DNA from: Marchantia polymorpha subsp. ruderalis
Lineage: Eukaryota; Streptophyta; Marchantiopsida; Marchantiales; Marchantiaceae
DNA length: 64,000 bases
NCBI GenBank assembly: GCA_037833965.1
Contig: AP031353.1
Span: 3,288,501-3,352,500, forward strand
Direction of reading: 5' to 3'
The notes beneath the pieces are model-generated. The model was given only the letters and a program-made list of their open reading frames with translations, did no database searches and had not been told where the DNA came from. Made by a program: the position numbers and the translations under genes. This document shows, piece by piece, positions 30,366 to 40,986 of this stretch; the stretch's first letter is position 1; each line of letters opens with the position of its first letter.

Positions 30366-30390
30366 ACCAACTGGAACTACCGTGAATCCT

Positions 30391-30764
30391 GATCGTTATG
30401 AAGGTTTCCCTCCCGCGCTAGCGGCGCATCGCCGAAGGCGCACTCATGGTCGGAAGCCTTTAGAGGTCCTTGCCGGCTTTTGACGTCTTCAGCGAGATCT
30501 CCTCCGGAGGTGTCTGTGCCGGAAGCGTACCTTCCCTAAACGCTGGAAGCGCGTGGATAGAGACACCTCAGGAAAGGAGATCTTGCCGAAGGCGTCGAAG
30601 GCATTTGGCGCTGGTACGTCCAACTTCGCGATTCTTCGTCACCTCGTGACGATCTCCTGAATCCACTCTATTTAACGTACCATTTCCTAACTACAGACAC
30701 TGCTTCGGTACTTCTTTTCTAAATTGTTTAAATTCTGCAAAAAAACAAAAAGTGTGTTACCACA
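30391..30764 (-). mobile_element. 5' fragment of a subtype-B LTR
   Basis: On the minus strand it starts TGTGGTAACACACTTTTTG at 30764 and matches the first ~370 bp of LTR B (54478 onward). It ends at 30391, where AT-rich DNA with the transposase relic begins. It has interrupted another LTR ORF at 30765-30995, so it is a nested, truncated insertion. Confidence 0.7.
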
Positions 30765-32237
30765 CTCACCAACTCTCTCTCTGCTTCGCTCGAGTTGCTT
30801 GCTCCCTCTGCAAATTCTAATCTCCCTCAATTCCAAATCGCGCGCACTCAATTCTCTCTCAGTCAACAAGTAATCCTCCGCGCGGCGATGTCTAGAATGT
30901 TTAACAGCTAGCAGGTGGACGCGCGCAGCTCGCACTAGAAAATGAAATCGCGAATTCAAGAATGGGGCGCCCTCCGTCTCCTGGTCGAAGGTCATGGTCG
31001 GCTCTCGGTCGTGAGGGTCGAATCACTTGATGGCCGCGCCGGCTCCGCGCTATAACGGCCTCCTCTCTCACGCGCGGCTTCACGCTCCGCCGACGCCGAC
31101 TTAACTCACACGCTCGAATTGGCAAATTTGAACTCCGCTAGCGTACTACGCAGCGGACATGGCTCCGCAGCGCCGAAGGCGGATTTCTCGCCTTGCGCGC
31201 TACACTCGTTCGTACCGCTCTTTGGCCAATCCCCCTCCGCTGAAGGCGATCGTCCGCGCATCGGACAAAAGTTGAACTCCCTCCTGCGTAGGCGGAATCC
31301 CCGGCGGAATCTCCGCCGGCGCGGAACTTCATCTGCCTGTGCGTAGGCGCTCGCCTACGCGTAGGCGAATTCCGTCCGCGCTGCTGCGCTGGCGCCGAAG
31401 GCGTTGACCGCGGTCAACAGGCTCCGTCCAGTCTGTCCATTTCTCGCCTCTCCGTCGGCGCTCTTGTCGCCGTAACTCCGTCCGACCGAAGGCGCACTCA
31501 TCCATTCCGTCCGTACAGTCCGTACGGATTTTACTACTCCACTGGGTCCTAGCCCGTCCGCGCTGCTGCGCTGGCGCGGAAGGCGCCGTACAATTTCCAA
31601 CCCCGAAGGCGCATTTCAAGGGCGAAGGCGGATTTCTCGCCGACGCCGAAGCGCCTGTGCGTAGGCAAACTTCGCTCGTCCGCCTGGGCAGATGTTTCCT
31701 CGCCTACGAGTAGGCGACATTCGCGGCGGACATCCCGCCGACGTTAAACCCTATTTCACCTACGCGTAGGCGAACTGTCTTCGTCCGCGCATAGGACAAA
31801 CTTTCCTTGCCTACTCGTAGGCGAGAAGCTGAGTATCTTGTGACCTTCATAACTCCCGGAGTCCTCATCCGTTCGTGGCGTTCTTGGGCTCGTTACAACC
31901 AGCGCGTCGAGCTCTTTCCAACAAGACCCTAACCAAGTCAAGGTGTTTGGAATTGACCAAGTTCTGAAGGATTCCTCTAGCGCCAAAGGCGTAGCGCCGA
32001 AGGCGGATTTCGCGCCTTGCGCCGAAGGGGTTATTCCTTCAGAGCCCGCATGTAGGGTGGTGTCCGTCCCCAACGTTACACCCAACTCCTGGATTCTACG
32101 AGTTCTTTCGAGGATCTCTGCGATCTTCTAATTTCACTCTATTTTGATGCACCGAAGGCTATTTACACTACTGCCGCGGTACAGTTTTCCAAAAATGTTT
32201 TAATTTCCTCAAAAATACCAAAAGTGGGGTACCACAC
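30765..32237 (-). mobile_element. 5' part of a truncated LTR ('G')
   Basis: It begins on the minus strand at 32237 with TGTGGTACCCCACTTTTGG, the family LTR start. U3 carries a foldback module (about 31840-31960) and many short palindromes, here mostly of the type CCTACGCGTAGG. It reaches into the N-terminal coding region of the LTR ORF before being cut by the insertion at 30764. Confidence 0.7.
30771..30995 (-). pseudogene. N-terminal fragment of an LTR-encoded ORF
   Basis: The sequence starts MTFDQETEGAPFLNSRF and aligns with the first ~75 residues of the intact LTR ORFs (MTFDRAAENVPFLNSRF). It is cut by the inserted LTR fragment at 30764. Confidence 0.75.
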
Positions 32238-33421
32238 TCCCATGTGCAACTTCATGCTCCGCCGCTGCCACACCTGTACAGTCTTTATTTATGATCACGT
32301 CAACATCCGCCGTCCAAAATTGTCTTCCACGCACCGCCGAAGGCATGCCCCCGCCGAAGACACTCTTCTGCACCTTTGCCTACCTATAACAGTCACCCCG
32401 ACGCCCATAACTCACGGATTCTACTTCGTTTGAAACGTTCTTGGGCTCGTTGGAACAAGCGTGTTGTGCTCTTTCCAACGAGCCCCTAACTAAGTCAAAC
32501 CGATAAGAATTGAGAAAGTTATGACGGTTTTTACTCTTCCGCCGAAGGCGTTGCCTATCCGCAGGCATCCGCGTCCTACCCGCAGGCGTCCGCCTATCCG
32601 CAGGCGTCCGCGTCCTACCCGCCGGCCGCCTACCCGCAGGCGTCCTTGGGCCGAAGGCCCCTCTAACTGTTAACGCCGAAGGCCCCTCTATATGTTAACG
32701 CCAAAGGCCCCTCGCCTAACCATGACAGCCGCCTTCGACGCTCATAACTCAGTGATGACTAATCCATTTCAAGAGATCTTGGTCTCGTTGGAACCAACGC
32801 GTCGAGTTCTTTCCAACGAGACCCAAATCAAGTCAAACCACTAAGAATTGAAAAAGATATGCCGGTTTTACTGCTTCGCCAAAGGCCTACAACCGCCGGA
32901 GGCGTTCGTCCGCGCATAGGACAAAAGTTGAACTCCCTTCCGCGTAGGCGGAATTCCCGGCGGAGGCGAACTCCTTCCGCCGAAGGCGAACGTCTACGTA
33001 TCTTCCGATAGTCATAACTCCCTCAGTCCTCATCCGTTCCAAGCGTTCTTGGGCTCGTTAGAACTAGCTTGTTGAGCCCTTTCCAACGAGACCCTAACCA
33101 ACGCAAACCGTTAAGAATTCAAAACGTTATCACGGTTTTACTCTTCCGCCGAAGGCGTTTGCCTATGCACAGGCCGCCTACGCGGAACCCGCCTATGCGC
33201 AGGCCGCCTACACGCATCCCGCCGAAGGCCCTCCATATCAGAAACTTCCGCCGCTCCTAACTCGGTGATGCCTCATCCGTTTCAAGAGTTCTTGGTCTTG
33301 TTGGAACGAGCGTCGCGAGTTCTTTCCAACAAGACCTAACTGAGTCAAGGCGTCACACATTGAAAACGTTATGAGAGTTTCACTCCTGCTCCGAAGGCCT
33401 TTTTCCGAAGGGACTTCCCCG
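32238..33421 (+). repeat. U3 segment with four foldback modules (head of LTR C)
   Basis: Four copies of a module of about 110-130 bp begin near 32405, 32740, 33015 and 33255, separated by GC-rich palindromic spacers (CCGAAGGC, CCGCAGGC and CCTATGCGCAGG types). Each module holds an inverted repeat built on CTCGTTGGAA and TTCCAACGAG, for example 32443-32455 with 32473-32485, 32781-32793 with 32811-32823, and 33294-33306 with 33324-33336. I infer that it is the head of LTR C, because the bases at 33418-33421 (CCCG) recur at 51475-51478 where LTR C continues. Confidence 0.65.
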
Positions 33422-33535
33422 TGTCGTGCGAATACATATCGCCATACACTCTACATCGCTGACATGCTACTCACATACACATACGCACACACATACACAC
33501 ATATAAGGCGCGAGAGAGTACACACTCAAATGTCA
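33422..33535 (-). repeat. Terminal segment R, outer copy
   Basis: This 114-bp segment (TGTCGTGCG to ATGTCA) is repeated at 39254-39367. It is the left limit of the methyltransferase element as I read it. Its last five bases (TGTCA, 33531-33535) are the TSD of the solo LTR that follows. Confidence 0.7.
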
Positions 33536-34779
33536 TGTGGTACCCCACTTTTGGCAATTTTGAGGAAATTAAAACATTTTTGAAAAACTGTACCCTGGCA
33601 GCATTGTGAATAGCCTTCGGTACATCAAAACAGAGTGAATCCGGAAGATCGCGGGGATTCTCGAGGGATCTTGTAGAATCTGGGATTTGGGGTGCCGCAG
33701 TAAGGACAGGCACCACCCTCCCTGCGAGCTCCGCAGTTAGGATCTCTACAGCGGAAGGCGCAAAATCCGCCTTCGGAGGTTGCGTCCGCGGCTGTAGGGG
33801 AACCCCCGTAATTAGGTAAACCCTCGGGCGCCTTGACCAAGTTGGATCCCGTTGGAAAGAGCTCGACGCGCTGATTCCAACGAGCCCAAGAACGCTTGGA
33901 ACGGACGAGGACTTAGGGAGTTATCGCTACGGGAAGAAACGGAGGCGGTCGCCTACGGCGGAAGGAGTTCGCCACCGGCGCGAATTCCGCCTACGCTGAA
34001 GGGGGATTCAAGTTTTGTCCTATGCGCGGGCGAAGGCGTTCGCCTGTGCACAGGCGAAGTAGGGTTAGGGAAGGCGCGAAGTCCGCCTACGCACAGGCGT
34101 TCGCCTGTGCACAGGCACTTCGGCGTCGGCGGAGAATCCGCCTTGGGCCCTAGAAATGCGCCTTGGGAGGTAGAAAGTGTACGGCGCCTTCCGCGCCAGC
34201 GCAGCGCCGCGTACGTCGGAAGAGCCGCCAAGTAATCCAATAGGTACGGACCGTGCGGACGGCACGGGTGGATGCGCTCTTGGACGGACGGAGTTGCGGC
34301 GGCGGAAGCGCCAACGGAGAGACAAGGAACGGACAGACTGGACGGAGACGGCTGACCACGGTCAACGCCTTCCGCGCCAGCGTAGCGCCGCGGACGAAAT
34401 TCGCCTGCGCACAGGCGAACGCCTGTGCACAGGAGGATGTTCAAGTTCCGCGCCGGCGGAGAATCCGCCGAGGCCCCTGCCTGCGCACAGGCAGGAGTTG
34501 AATTTTTGTCCGACATGCGGACACACGCGTCAAGGCAGAAGGAGATTGGCCGAGGGGCGGTACGAACAAGTGTACCGCGCAAGGCGGAAAACTCGCCTTC
34601 GGCGCTACGCCCCCATGTCCGGAGGGTGACACGCTCGCGGAGTTCAAATCCGCCAATTCGAGCGTGAGAGTTTAATCGACGACGGCGGAGCGTGAAGCCG
34701 CGCGTGAGAGCGAAGACCGTTCCAGCGTACAGCCGGCGCGGCCATCAAGTGAGACGTTCTTCACGACCAAGAGACGACC

Positions 34780-37700
34780 ATGACCTTCGACCGGGCGGCG
34801 GAGAGCGTCCCATTCTTGAATTCGCGATTCCAATCTCTTGTGCGCGCTGCGCGCATCCATCTGCTGGCTGCGGACCATTCTCGTCGTCGTCGCACAGGAG
34901 ATTTCTTGTTGATTGAGGGAGAAGTGAGTGCGCATGATTTGGAATTGAGAGCGATTAGAGTTTGCCGAGAGAGAAAGAAACGCGGACAGTGCGGAAGTAG
35001 AATGAGCGGGCGAGCGAACCCCAGGAACGCAATGACGAGACCGAGCAGATTGCGGATGGTGCCGCTTCGCCTGCCGCAGAACGGGCTGCGCGCTTTCGAG
35101 GAGCGCTTAATAGCAAGAAAGCTCGATTTCTTGCTATGGGGATGGAATTACATCTGCGCGAATATGTTGCGCGAGTGGCTAGAGCCACAGGGACCACCCT
35201 CGCGCGGATTGCGTCCGCATGTGGACCGGTGGACAGTCCAAGATTGGGCGCAGGCGTTGGGAAGATGTGCTGGCATGCCAGGGCATCTCCTTTTCGACAG
35301 CGAGAGCATCAAGGTGACCAAGCAAGAAGAGGCGCAATTTGTGGAGCTGTTCAAGACCGGGAGGTCTACCAAGAATGGGTACAGGACCCGTGATTACAAA
35401 GATCGATTTCGCCGGACTTTGTCCGCGGCGCTGATGCAATTACTGCAGCCGCACCGCGCCTGCTACATCACATTGTGGCAGGTCTCTTTTGTGGAGTGCG
35501 TCATCGAGGGAACTCCCATTCACTGGGCGAGCATCCTGCACAGGGTGATGCGACAGCACGCGTTTGAGGAGAAGGGGGGAACGCTAAACCATCTTTCTCC
35601 TTTCCTCATCAATTTTTATCGACAGCGGAATTGTTTGACAGCGGCGGAGCTTGAACATTTTCCGCCATTGTCCATCGACCATCCCGGGAAGTATGTGCGG
35701 GAGAACGAGGTCGATACTGACGCAGAGGAGTCACCGACTTCTACCCCATCAAGACGGAGGGATGAAGGGAGACACACTCCTGCAGCGCGAGTGCCGCGGA
35801 AGCGGCGATGGAGGGAAGAGTCCGAAGAGGAGCAGCATCAAGAACTCTCTGCTCCCCTTCGACCGCGGCCGCTGTGCGAGCCATACAGCCGGCCGAAGCA
35901 GAAGGCACGCAGACTGGTGTTACCAGCTGACAGTGCAGACACGGCGACGATTGCGACGGAGATAGGAAGTGCGTCGCCGGAGAGGCGAGAGGAAGCGCGG
36001 ACGACCGCAGGAGCGACGGGCCACGCTGCAACCTCGTCGGGAGAGAGGCCGCCTACGGGCCAAGGGCCTCCGGAGTTACCACGTGCGATGCGGACAGAGG
36101 TTCCGTTTGCGCACAGGCGAACCTCCGCGGACGGACGAGCCTCCGCGGACCGGCGAACACAAGTGGACGTGGATCTACGCTTACGCGTGGGAAGGAGCAG
36201 TCCGCCTGTGCACAGGCGCTCGCCTGTGCACAGGTCGCCTGTGCACAGGTCACCTGTGCACAGAACACCTCCGCACGTGCCGCCTGTGCACGGGCAAGAA
36301 TCACCCCCGTTCCAACGTAGGAAGGGGAAGGAGCCGGCGGAAGAACCGCCTACGATACACCGGCCCTCGGGGCCAGACCCTCCGGCGCACCACGCGCCGC
36401 AATTCGCGCCTTCGGCGCCAGGGCCTTCGAGCCGAGGGGATACGAGCAGAGAGCGTGCGGAGGCCGCACCATCGGCGGGAAGTACGCCGATAGATGCGCC
36501 TTCGGCGGTAGGGCCTATAGGCCAGGGAACATCGGGCGTGCGGCCCCCGGCCATGTCGCCTTCGGCGATAGATGTCCGCGGCGCTACGCCTGCGGCGGAC
36601 AAGGCGCCGGCAAACGCGCCTGCGCACGGGCCGGGCACAGCCCCCACGGACCGATCGAGGGAGGAGCAGACGGAGGAGCGGAGTGACTGTCCGCGGGACG
36701 AAATCTCGATGCGCGATGCGCAATCCAACCCCGCGCAGCCACCTTCCGCTCAATCGCCTTCGGCGACGGACGACGGCGACAGAGAGAATGCGGTGGGCAA
36801 TCAACCAGCGAGCGACGGGGATGCCGCTCGGACACATTCGCCTTCCGCCTTAGACATTTTGGCGACGAGCAGCGAGGCTGCAGCCGTGCCTTCGCAGGCA
36901 GCACACGTCGAGGACGTGCAGCCCCACTCGGGGCAGTCGCCGACGCAATCAATGGCGACTGAAATTCTCCACTCGGATGATGACGACGGAGGCTCCACGG
37001 AAGAAATGTCAGGAGCAGAAGACACCGAGGAGGAGGAGGAGGAAATTGTTGGAGCACCGGCGGCGGCGCTCTCTGAGCAGGTGATTCCGTTGCTGCGGTA
37101 CTTGGATCGCAAGGTCGATAAATACGCCGACCCACTCCAGCCGGGATCTTACATCGAGTTAGTGCGCAGGAGGACTCGCACTAAAGTCCACACCAGCAAG
37201 CTATTAGCTAGAGTGGACCAGGAGTTGAGGGACTTGAAGGAGAAGCATGAGTGCTTGTGGGGTCAGTACAAGCTTAATCAGAAATTCTACAAGCACTCCG
37301 AGAAGATGAAGGACGAGAAACTGGGCGAGCTCACCAAGGAGCAGGTGAAGGTCAAGGAAGCACTCGATTCTGAGCAGGCCCAGAATCGGATTTTGTCAGA
37401 GGAGCTCGTGCGACAGACGCGGTTGTTGGAACAATGTCAGCTCGCACGGCAGGCGGATGAAGAATTAATCCGCAGTTTGCAGTCAGAGTGTGGCGAATTG
37501 AGAGCGCAACGTGCCGAAGCCGAATCGCAATTAGTGACGATTGAAGAGGATCGCAGGAAGGAGGCGGATCGCACGAAGGTGGAGACGGCGAGGCGAGTCG
37601 CCCACTGTCTCAGGGGCTACGCCCACTGGGAAGTGAAGGCGCAGGAGAAACTCACACTGCGTGAGTTTGAATTGCGCGTAGCCGGGTTGTTGTCAGGCGA

Positions 37701-37932
37701 CAGTAGGAGTCGGCGGAAGGTAGCGAAGAAGCTCGAAGCCTTTCTATCGAAGGCACAGGATACCATGTCCGCCCTCGAAGGGGAGGTGTCCGCAGCGTTG
37801 CAGCGTTTGGGACTGCGCAGTCGAGCGGAAGAGTGGCAGGGTAGGGAGTTAGTGCGCGGCAGTCGGCCGCGCAGGAGACGCAGTACAGGTTCCGCGGAGT
37901 GTAGTGTAGCGTGGTTCCGTGCAGGCGCGTAG
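34780..37932 (+). CDS. LTR U3-encoded 1050-aa protein of unknown function (solo LTR copy)
   Basis: Intact ORF with the same architecture as 4359-7499: basic N-terminal leader, conserved globular region at about 94-310, long Pro/Arg/Ser-rich low-complexity region with PVHR repeats, acidic run (SDDDDGGSTEE, then TEEEEEE), a VIPLLRYLDRK block and a long coiled coil. Most substitutions against the other copies lie in the low-complexity region, while the N-terminal domain and the coiled coil are nearly unchanged. Because this LTR stands alone, the ORF is here a free-standing open gene with no gag-pol. Whether it is expressed cannot be told from sequence. Confidence 0.82.
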   Translation: MTFDRAAESVPFLNSRFQSLVRAARIHLLAADHSRRRRTGDFLLIEGEVSAHDLELRAIRVCRERKKRGQCGSRMSGRANPRNAMTRPSRLRMVPLRLPQNGLRAFEERLIARKLDFLLWGWNYICANMLREWLEPQGPPSRGLRPHVDRWTVQDWAQALGRCAGMPGHLLFDSESIKVTKQEEAQFVELFKTGRSTKNGYRTRDYKDRFRRTLSAALMQLLQPHRACYITLWQVSFVECVIEGTPIHWASILHRVMRQHAFEEKGGTLNHLSPFLINFYRQRNCLTAAELEHFPPLSIDHPGKYVRENEVDTDAEESPTSTPSRRRDEGRHTPAARVPRKRRWREESEEEQHQELSAPLRPRPLCEPYSRPKQKARRLVLPADSADTATIATEIGSASPERREEARTTAGATGHAATSSGERPPTGQGPPELPRAMRTEVPFAHRRTSADGRASADRRTQVDVDLRLRVGRSSPPVHRRSPVHRSPVHRSPVHRTPPHVPPVHGQESPPFQRRKGKEPAEEPPTIHRPSGPDPPAHHAPQFAPSAPGPSSRGDTSRERAEAAPSAGSTPIDAPSAVGPIGQGTSGVRPPAMSPSAIDVRGATPAADKAPANAPAHGPGTAPTDRSREEQTEERSDCPRDEISMRDAQSNPAQPPSAQSPSATDDGDRENAVGNQPASDGDAARTHSPSALDILATSSEAAAVPSQAAHVEDVQPHSGQSPTQSMATEILHSDDDDGGSTEEMSGAEDTEEEEEEIVGAPAAALSEQVIPLLRYLDRKVDKYADPLQPGSYIELVRRRTRTKVHTSKLLARVDQELRDLKEKHECLWGQYKLNQKFYKHSEKMKDEKLGELTKEQVKVKEALDSEQAQNRILSEELVRQTRLLEQCQLARQADEELIRSLQSECGELRAQRAEAESQLVTIEEDRRKEADRTKVETARRVAHCLRGYAHWEVKAQEKLTLREFELRVAGLLSGDSRSRRKVAKKLEAFLSKAQDTMSALEGEVSAALQRLGLRSRAEEWQGRELVRGSRPRRRRSTGSAECSVAWFRAGA

Positions 37933-37968
37933 CGTAGTGCAGTGTAGTGCTAGGTAGGACTTAGAAGG

Positions 37969-37997
37969 TATAAAATAGTTCCAGGCGTTTTGCCTGG
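37969..37997 (+). promoter_or_regulatory. LTR core promoter: TATA box and hairpin (solo LTR)
   Basis: GGTATAAAATAG is followed by CCAGGC-GTTTT-GCCTGG at 37981-37997. This promoter could still drive transcription into R-U5 and the adjoining DNA. Confidence 0.55.
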
Positions 37998-38951
37998 GGT
38001 TCTTTCCCATCAGAAGTGCAGATTAGGAACCCATTTCCTTTGCGTGTTTGTGTCCTTGAGTTCTGTCACCACGCACGAGGAGTTACAACTTAGCGTTCCG
38101 CATTTTGTAGCTGAAGGCCTTCGGCCGAATGTTCAGAGCTAGTACATTGGTTAGAGACTTGAGTAGTTCGGATCTGCACCTGCGGGTGACTGCCGATGCT
38201 CAGAGCCAGTGACTAGTTAGATACTTGAACAGTTTCGCCCCTACACCTTCGAGTGTTCCTTTCTGATTGTACTCCCTTGGGATTTTTCCCCTGAATGCCA
38301 AAGTGAAGTTTTGCTACTTCGTGTAAGCCTTGGTTGTAAATTCAGGTTACGCTGCAGCAGGTGCCTTGAGGGTAACCCCTGTAGTATTTCTGGGAATGAC
38401 AAGTGCCTGAGAATTCAAACTCTTCAATAGACTGTTGTTGTGTTACTGGAATGTTTCTCAGTGAGTCCTTCAGTGCGGACCTGTGTTCTCTGCGCGTTTT
38501 GTGAGTTGAGAGTGTTGTTCACCGCGTCTGAGTGACTTCGATCCGAAGTAGGTAGTCCAAACCGGGTTTCCTACACTAGCAGCAAGCTAGTGGAAGTGTT
38601 GTAAAAGCCGGAGTTGGAAGTCACTGCCCGCAGCTTTGCCGAGTGTGCTCGCGAGAGACTTCCCCCCTGAAATCTTGAAGTAGAGGTCCTAACGGATCTC
38701 TGGGTTGTGTTTCTGTAGTTTCAGGTGTGTGTGTGTGTGTGTGTTACGCTGCACTGTGCGACCTCCGAGTGCGCTCCGAGTGGACACTTGCAGTATTTCT
38801 GGGAGTGACAGTCGCCTGAGAATTCAAACTCCTCAATAGTCTGTTAAAACGTGACACTTTGTACCCTGTGTGTTCCTCTGTCCCTGTGGGTTCGACCTTT
38901 CTACCACTATATTGCAGTTTTAGCCTTTAGTGGGTTATTACATGTCACAAC

Positions 38952-39251
38952 TGAAATATACGGGAATTCCCCACTGGAATTCCGGTATTCCCGTCGGTCA
39001 ATTACCCTACTGGCAACAAACCGTCACCGTCACAAACATGAGTCAAGCCCAACCCACTCCACGCTCGGAGAATCCAGGTCGACGCAAAGGGGAAAGTCAC
39101 TCTACGCTCCCAACGCTTCCAGGCTTGACTCGAAGAACTGACGTTCTTCGAGCCGTCCCCGACTGTATACCCCTCGTGATCAGAACCCTAACTTTACGGC
39201 TAAATATAGTAAGTGTCTGAACTTCGTGAGCCGACTCGTAACTACATGACA
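38952..39251 (-). repeat. Terminal segment X, left copy
   Basis: A 300-bp segment bounded by TG and CA on the plus strand (TGAAATATACGGG to ACATGACA), repeated at 51183-51474. The left copy has a few extra bases in a GGAATTCC-type repeat. It contains the inverted repeat CGAAGAACTGACGTTCTTCG. It is probably part of the LTR of the methyltransferase element. Confidence 0.7.
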
Positions 39252-39253
39252 GC

Positions 39254-39383
39254 TGTCGTGCGAATACATATCGCCATACACTCTACATCGCTGACATGCT
39301 ACTCACATACACATACGCACACACATACACACATATAAGGCGCGAGAGAGTACACACTCAAATGTCACAACTCGCCCCCCTAG
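39254..39383 (-). repeat. Terminal segment R, inner copy, with candidate polypurine tract
   Basis: 39254-39367 repeats 33422-33535. Directly inside it the minus strand reads CTAGGGGGGCGAG (39383-39371), a good polypurine tract, followed by TTGTGACA, a plausible LTR start. This suggests that the 3' LTR begins with R, giving an R-X-R order that is unusual and unexplained. Confidence 0.5.
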
Positions 39384-39540
39384 CTGGCGGTCAGGTCCCT
39401 CTGACTCCCAGGTAGCCCTATCTCCAACTACATGCTATACACCTTCGTGGGTGCGCGAACCAGTAGGCCGGGTGCTATGTCGCCCCATCGTTAGTCGCCT
39501 ATCTGCAATTCATAACATGTGAAGATCAAGTCATCTATCC

Positions 39541-40206
39541 CTATGAAGTACATCGAGGACAAACCCATCGTCCAGCCGGAATAACATCGATAGGCGGAGT
39601 TAGGCACGACATGTGCCATCCCCTAGAGCACCTATCACACACCAACATACGGGCCGCCTGACCAGCCGACCCACACAACATGCACCTCAAGCTAGCACGT
39701 ACTATCGCTAAGCTTGGGTCCATAGTGCCATCTACGTTTGGGAGGTGGCATGGCGCACAATTGCGCACATGATCCTTCCAAACAACGCCGTCACGACCCT
39801 CCAACAGGAGAACTCCAAAAGGTAACACCTCCCGCACCCGCAAGATGGTGCGTCCCGCCGTCACATCCAATGTCGTCGGTGCAGTCTGCTGTAGATAGAC
39901 GTAGTCTCCCACATGGAATCTACGAATTGATGGTCGATAACCTCCTCCCCGAATGGTTGCATACCGCAACGTATCTCTATGTTGAGCAATCGCAAGATTC
40001 TCAAACGCTGCAGGCATAACTCTTCGAAAGAGCTCTGCACGTTGAGAACATACTCTCACCCACATATTCGGGTCATCAAGGTTCACCACCTCGCTAGACT
40101 CACGACGAATCGATGTTGGCAAGTCTGGATCTCGGCCGTACAATAGAAAATATGGTGAGAAGGAAGCCAAGGATGCCTGCCGACTGAACCGATATCCCAT
40201 GGCCAA
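39541..40206 (-). pseudogene. Integrase C-terminal part with PHD finger
   Basis: This stretch continues the integrase frame after an in-frame TAG (40227-40225, probably a former Trp codon). It has the post-core helix region, a small beta domain (FHVGDYVYLQQ...) and, as its last 50 residues, a textbook PHD zinc finger: CMLC, then CDRC, WHMSC and WVCPRC in C4HC3 spacing. PHD fingers commonly read histone H3 tails, so the domain could guide integration in the way chromodomains do in chromoviruses (inference). It ends cleanly at the stop after CTS, close to the candidate polypurine tract. Confidence 0.82.
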
Positions 40207-40224
40207 CCACGGTAACTGGATATC

Positions 40225-40794
40225 CTAGTCCCCAAGATGACCTTTCTGCAGGCCATACTTGCGCAACGCTCTCTTCACCGTCTGTACAACACGTTCAGCT
40301 AAACCATCCGCCTCTGGATGATCTCGCGACGTGGTCCGATGATCAATCAGTGCCTTGTCGCACAAGACCTGAAACTCACCCTGAAACTCCGTTCCCTGAT
40401 CGGTCAACACCTCAGCTGGTGCACCATAGTGACTAAGCATTCTGTCAAGAAAAGCATACGCTACTCCCTCACTTGTCTTGTCAGGTAATGCCACCAACTC
40501 AATCCACTTGGAGAAATGCTCCACCATCACCAACACATACCGATGATGTCGTACAGTCAAAGGTAGTGGTCCAGCAAAGTCCAAACTCCAACGGTAACCC
40601 AACCCCATGATGGGTAATGGATGTAACACTGGTGTCGGGGCATTGAATGATGCCCTCACTCGATCACAAACCATGCAACGTGATACCAACTGCTGTACCT
40701 GAGTATGCATACCACGCCACCAATACTGACCAAGGAGTAAGCTGTATGTACGCTTCACTCCAAAATGTCCCAACTCCTCATGAGCATGCCTCAC
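40225..40794 (-). pseudogene. Integrase zinc-binding and catalytic core
   Basis: The HHCC zinc-binding domain (HEELGHFG through CMVCDRVR) is followed by the DDE core, with Asp in SLDFAGPL, Asp in LTDQGTEF and Glu in DGLAERVVQ. The frame is shared with the flanking ORFs but is bounded by TGA at 40830-40828 (probably from a CGA Arg codon) and TAG at 40227-40225. All catalytic residues remain. Confidence 0.85.
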
Positions 40795-40986
40795 AATGCG
40801 TGCTCTCTGGGCTGGATGTGGTACTACTCATACCCTACCGTCCTCCCATACGAGAACATGTGATCCCTCCAATCGGTACCTCTTGGCCCGTTGGAGAACA
40901 CGATCTCGCTCCTTGGCACCCATTGTGCCTGGCACCATGCTGGTCCGTAGGAACTCCAACACCAATGCATCATCGTGTACATCACG

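Larger units (their letters stand above)
33536..38942 (+). mobile_element. Complete solo LTR (5.4 kb) of the giant-LTR family
   Basis: It runs from TGTGGTACCCCAC to TTATTACA and is flanked by the TSD TGTCA at 33531-33535 and 38943-38947. It has no gag-pol, PBS or PPT, so it is a solo LTR left by LTR-LTR recombination. It carries an intact U3 ORF, the TATA box and hairpin, and the R-U5 region with a GT tract. It is clearly related to the LTRs of the complete element but differs at many positions. Confidence 0.93.
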
